Position numbers and translations under genes: made by a program. From contig NZ_NEFF01000009.1 in assembly GCF_002252045.1 (NCBI RefSeq), positions 1 to 34,997 on the forward strand: a stretch of DNA of 34,997 nucleotides, read 5' to 3'. This stretch comes from Ignatzschineria sp. F8392. Lineage in GTDB: Bacteria; Pseudomonadota; Gammaproteobacteria; Cardiobacteriales; Wohlfahrtiimonadaceae. The notes beneath the pieces are model-generated. The model was given only the letters and a program-made list of their open reading frames with translations. It had not been told where the DNA came from and made no database searches. Below are positions 32,578 to 34,997 of the stretch, piece after piece (position 1 is the stretch's first letter; each line of letters begins with the position of its first letter).

Positions 32578-33579
32578 ATGCAACCTAATTTACGTCAAAG
32601 ACATTTTTTAAAACTACTCGATTTTTCTAAAGAAGAGATTCTCTATCTTGTAGGGCTTGCAGAGGAGCTTAAAAAAGCGAAGCGAGCAGGAATGGAGCAA
32701 CGACGATTAATAGGCAAAAATATCGCACTCATCTTCGAAAAATCATCAACACGTACCCGTTGTGCTTCAGAAGTTGCTGCGGCGGATCAGGGTGCGGCAA
32801 CTAGTTATCTCGGGAGTGATGGGACTCAGATTGGTACAAAAGAGTCGATGAAAGATACCGCGCGGGTATTGGGAGATATGTATGATGCGATTTTATATCG
32901 TGGATTTAGTCAAGATGTTTTAGAGAATGAGTTAGCAGCTTATGCCGGCGTTCCTGTCTATAATGGCCTGACTGATGAGTTTCACCCAACACAGATGCTT
33001 GCCGACCTTTTAACCATGAAAGAGAGTAGCGATAAGCCGATTAGTGATTTTAGTTATGCCTATCTTGGTGATGCGCGAAATAATATGGGAAATTCTCATC
33101 TTGTAATGGCAGCAAAGTTAGGTGTTGATTTTCGTGTTGGAGCGCCGAAGCATCTTTGGCCAGAGGCAGATCTTATTGCTAAATGCCAAGAGCTCGCTAA
33201 AGTAAGTGGTGCGACATTGACATTTACTGATAGTGCCGAGGAAGCAGTCAAAGGGGTTGACTTTATCCATACTGATGTTTGGGTTTCAATGGGAGAATCT
33301 GAAGATGCATGGCGTGAGCGTATCGCTCTTCTACAGCCTTACCAAGTCAATGGTCAATTAATGCAAGCAACAGGAAATAAACATACTAAATTTATGCACT
33401 GTTTGCCGGCATTCCATAATCGTGAAACTTCTGTTGGAGAATGGATTTATCAAACATTTGGTCTTGATGGTGTAGAGGTTACAGAAGAGGTGTTTGAAGG
33501 GCCTCAGGCTATTCAGTTTCAGCAAGCCGGTAATAGAATGCACACGATCAAAGCGATTATGGTGGCAACTTTAGGATAG
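32578..33579 (+). CDS. argF: Ornithine carbamoyltransferase
   Basis: About 333 residues from ATG 32578. I prefer this start because the AAGAGGAG ribosome site ends directly against the upstream ATG (32572) but is correctly spaced from this one. Carbamoyl-phosphate site S56-S-T-R-T-R61, then H136-P-T-Q in [30 protein letters not shown] (ornithine side) and H274-C-L-P-A. It makes citrulline from ornithine and carbamoyl phosphate. Sequence does not separate the anabolic enzyme (argF/argI) from the catabolic arcB type, and no arc or other arg gene is adjacent. A -10-like TATAAT or TATACT lies at 32544-32560; I saw no clear ArgR box. Confidence 0.95.
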   Translation: MQPNLRQRHFLKLLDFSKEEILYLVGLAEELKKAKRAGMEQRRLIGKNIALIFEKSSTRTRCASEVAAADQGAATSYLGSDGTQIGTKESMKDTARVLGDMYDAILYRGFSQDVLENELAAYAGVPVYNGLTDEFHPTQMLADLLTMKESSDKPISDFSYAYLGDARNNMGNSHLVMAAKLGVDFRVGAPKHLWPEADLIAKCQELAKVSGATLTFTDSAEEAVKGVDFIHTDVWVSMGESEDAWRERIALLQPYQVNGQLMQATGNKHTKFMHCLPAFHNRETSVGEWIYQTFGLDGVEVTEEVFEGPQAIQFQQAGNRMHTIKAIMVATLG

Positions 33580-33649
33580 ATCTATTTAGGATCTGGTTTA
33601 GCTAGCTGATTAGTCATTTAATCATTTAGTTATTATCTTGTGTAAAAAA

Positions 33650-33772
33650 ATCTCGCTCCATCTAGATAAGCCTGAACTGAATACTTGTTAAATATCGATT
33701 GAAACATTTATCAACTGTTTCTCTGTTATTTGCATCAAGTATTCAAGTACTTATTAAGGAGATGGGCGAGAT
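33650..33772. repeat. Long imperfect inverted repeat (MITE-like or large stem-loop) after argF
   Basis: Outer arms ATCTCGCTCCATCT (33650-33663) and AGATGGGCGAGAT (33760-33772) pair with one bulge. Inner arms TGAATACTTG (33678-33687) and CAAGTATTCA (33736-33745) pair perfectly. The sequence between inner and outer arms is partly complementary as well. The loop is about 48 bases. No coding potential. It lies between the 3' ends of convergent argF and the Sel1 lipoprotein gene, where no ordinary terminator is seen. Confidence 0.65.
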
Positions 33773-33832
33773 CTTTTGTATGAGATCTTTTCTAGAATCT
33801 CGATTTTATCTATTCGACTCTCTATTGCTCTC

Positions 33833-34528
33833 TTAAATACTAGTATTAAGACGACGGAGAAGTTCACTCGCTTCTGCAGGCGGATAGTTTTGGACGATAT
33901 TGAGTGCTCGTGGAGCGATACGGTCACCTTGTACCGCAGCTTGTTGGAAGAGGCTACGAGCTTTCTCATAGTCAGCAGGGAAGTCAGCTCTATTTTGCGT
34001 ATAGAGCATACCTAAGCGATAAGCAGCATGTGGTTGGGTCGGTGCAGCAAGTTGATAGTAGTGTGCCGCAGCGGGGATATTAACTATAGAGCCTTGTCCT
34101 GCTTCTAGCATCGTTCCTGCATTAAGTGCTGCTCGGCTGTTACCTGCTTGTGCAGATCTTTGAAAATAGTTGAGTGCGAGTTCTGGATTTTTGGCAGCCC
34201 CTTGTCCACTGTAATAGATCATTCCAAGGTTATAGAGAGCGTTGGCGTTTCCTTGCTCTGCTGCTTTCTCCCAATAATATTTCGCTTTTGTTAAATCTTG
34301 AGGAACCTCGGCACCTTGAGCATATTTATTGCCAAGATAATATTGTGCATACATATCTCCATGATCGGCATATTGCGGTAGCTCAGAGGCGGAGAGTGTT
34401 CTCATCTTCTCTATATGCTCGGGGGAGATCTGTTTTGGGGTGCTGCTCTGAGTTGTTGAATTGTTCAATGACAGACAGCCCGTCAGGAGAGTTGCTAATA
34501 ATATAGGAGCAAGGGTGCGCTTGATCAT
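33833..34528 (-). CDS. Sel1-repeat lipoprotein
   Basis: 231 residues. A lipoprotein signal peptide has lipobox LTGC with Cys18, then a Ser/Thr/Asn/Gln-rich linker. At least four Sel1 repeats follow, for example AQYYLGNKYAQGAEVPQDLTKAKYYWEKAAEQGNANALYNLGMIYYSGQGAAKNPELALNYFQRSAQAGNSRAALNAG, then AYRLGMLYTQNRADFPADYEKARSLFQQAAVQG. It is probably anchored to the outer membrane facing the periplasm and acts as a protein-interaction scaffold. It is the second Sel1 protein in 3 kb; the other (31114) lacks a lipobox. Confidence 0.88.
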   Translation of the reverse strand: MIKRTLAPILLATLLTGCLSLNNSTTQSSTPKQISPEHIEKMRTLSASELPQYADHGDMYAQYYLGNKYAQGAEVPQDLTKAKYYWEKAAEQGNANALYNLGMIYYSGQGAAKNPELALNYFQRSAQAGNSRAALNAGTMLEAGQGSIVNIPAAAHYYQLAAPTQPHAAYRLGMLYTQNRADFPADYEKARSLFQQAAVQGDRIAPRALNIVQNYPPAEASELLRRLNTSI

Positions 34529-34776
34529 AATTTAAAATCCTTTACGAGTAGATGGAATAAAATAATGTTTATTTAGTTTTATTAATATAAGTTAGCTACA
34601 GTTTAACTTAATTGTATAAGGAGTTCTTCTGAAATTAAAATCAGCCACAAGGCAATTTTTTGAAAAAGAGGTTGAGCTGTCGGGAGATTCTAAAGATTCT
34701 TAGAGTGTCTGCTTCATCTGAAATAATGAACTGAAATAAAGAAAATGGAAGGGAGGAAAGGTGGGAGGAATATAAG

Positions 34777-34813
34777 TTGAATTCGGGGAAAGAAAAAACT
34801 TTAAAGAATTCAA
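34777..34813. repeat. Inverted repeat TTGAATTC / GAATTCAA
   Basis: Perfect 8-bp arms at 34777-34784 and 34806-34813 flank an A-rich stretch immediately upstream of the promoter at 34822. It could be an UP-element region or an operator. Confidence 0.5.
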
Positions 34814-34821
34814 AAAAAGAG

Positions 34822-34849
34822 TTGCAAATAAAACCAAAAGGGGTAAGAT
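34822..34849 (+). promoter_or_regulatory. Probable rRNA operon promoter
   Basis: TTGCAA (34822-34827), a 16-bp spacer and TAAGAT (34844-34849), preceded by A-rich sequence like an UP element. The -10 is followed by ACACCACTC, similar in style to rrn P1 start regions. The interpretation rests on the leader that follows. Confidence 0.5.
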
Positions 34850-34997
34850 ACACCACTCATTCAGACGGCAACGTTGAAGATGATTCGGTAGAAGCCCAGT
34901 TCTCTAGTAGTTTCTTTGCTTCTCTCTTTAAAGTTTAAGTTCAGTTTTTAGTAGTCTTTAAAATTGAATCGGTGCTTAAAAAGAAGTCAAAAATAAA
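34850..34997 (+). other. Probable 16S rRNA leader (operon truncated by window end)
   Basis: No ORF is plausible here. The strand contains boxA-like AGTCTTTAAAATTGA at 34952-34966 and another CTCTCTTTAAAG near 34922, as in gammaproteobacterial rRNA leaders (consensus TGCTCTTTAACAATT), followed by GAATCGGTGCTT. The window ends before any 16S sequence, so this is an inference. Confidence 0.45.

Noticed and set aside
34641-34856. 71-residue minus-strand open frame before the window end
   Set aside because: Low-complexity Phe/Ser-rich shadow of A-rich promoter sequence, with no ribosome site; the plus-strand promoter/leader reading explains the region better.

Overview
The window looks like chromosomal DNA of a low-GC gammaproteobacterium. 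Supporting signs are OxyR with the classic two-cysteine motif, a sucA-sucB-lpd cluster, a QseBC/PmrAB-type two-component pair next to a YgiW protein, SirB2, and a tmRNA whose tag reads ANDNNYALAA. From gene style and base composition I would guess a Cardiobacteriales-like organism (Ignatzschineria/Wohlfahrtiimonas type). That is an inference from memory, not a search result.

Layout. 1-5417 is the 3' part of a giant type I-secreted adhesin that enters the window inside near-identical 279-bp repeats and ends in a VCA0849-type secretion target. 5588-9593 is a small envelope-stress block: a PACE-family efflux protein (minus strand), then a response regulator and histidine kinase overlapping by 4 bp, an exported YgiW/BOF protein and an exported Lys/His-rich protein. 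The regulator gene and ygiW carry the same operator at the same distance from the -10, which suggests one small regulon. 9892-11829 holds smpB, a glycerate/hydroxyacid dehydrogenase and a SirB2-like membrane protein. 11893-12420 holds two identical tRNA-Arg(ACG) genes, each with its own promoter and terminator. A possible coding remnant, a small hypothetical gene, moaA and oxyR follow on the minus strand.

15459-21168 encodes the complete 2-oxoglutarate dehydrogenase complex (E1, E2, E3). After it come tRNA-Glu, a Rieske ferredoxin-like protein, a CstA-family transporter, a glycerate kinase and a YetF/DUF421 membrane protein. On the minus strand come a beta-carbonic anhydrase, a previously unlisted 52-residue membrane peptide, and a class I photolyase. 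29129-30515 is a hipBA-type module lying directly 3' of ssrA (tmRNA). Its hipA is damaged twice, by an apparent in-frame internal deletion and by a frameshift near the C-terminus. 31114-34528 carries a Sel1 protein, a DUF3108 protein, argF and a Sel1-repeat lipoprotein, with a large imperfect inverted repeat after argF. The last 200 bases look like the promoter and leader of an rRNA operon that begins just outside the window.

Spacers between genes repeatedly contain short tandem repeats with a 10-11 bp period (about one DNA turn). The strongest candidates for something new are the shared two-component operator pair with its Lys/His-rich secreted target, the 123-bp inverted repeat at 33650-33772, the unannotated 52-residue membrane peptide, and the helical-period repeats in the spacers. 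None of these is proven to be a new system.
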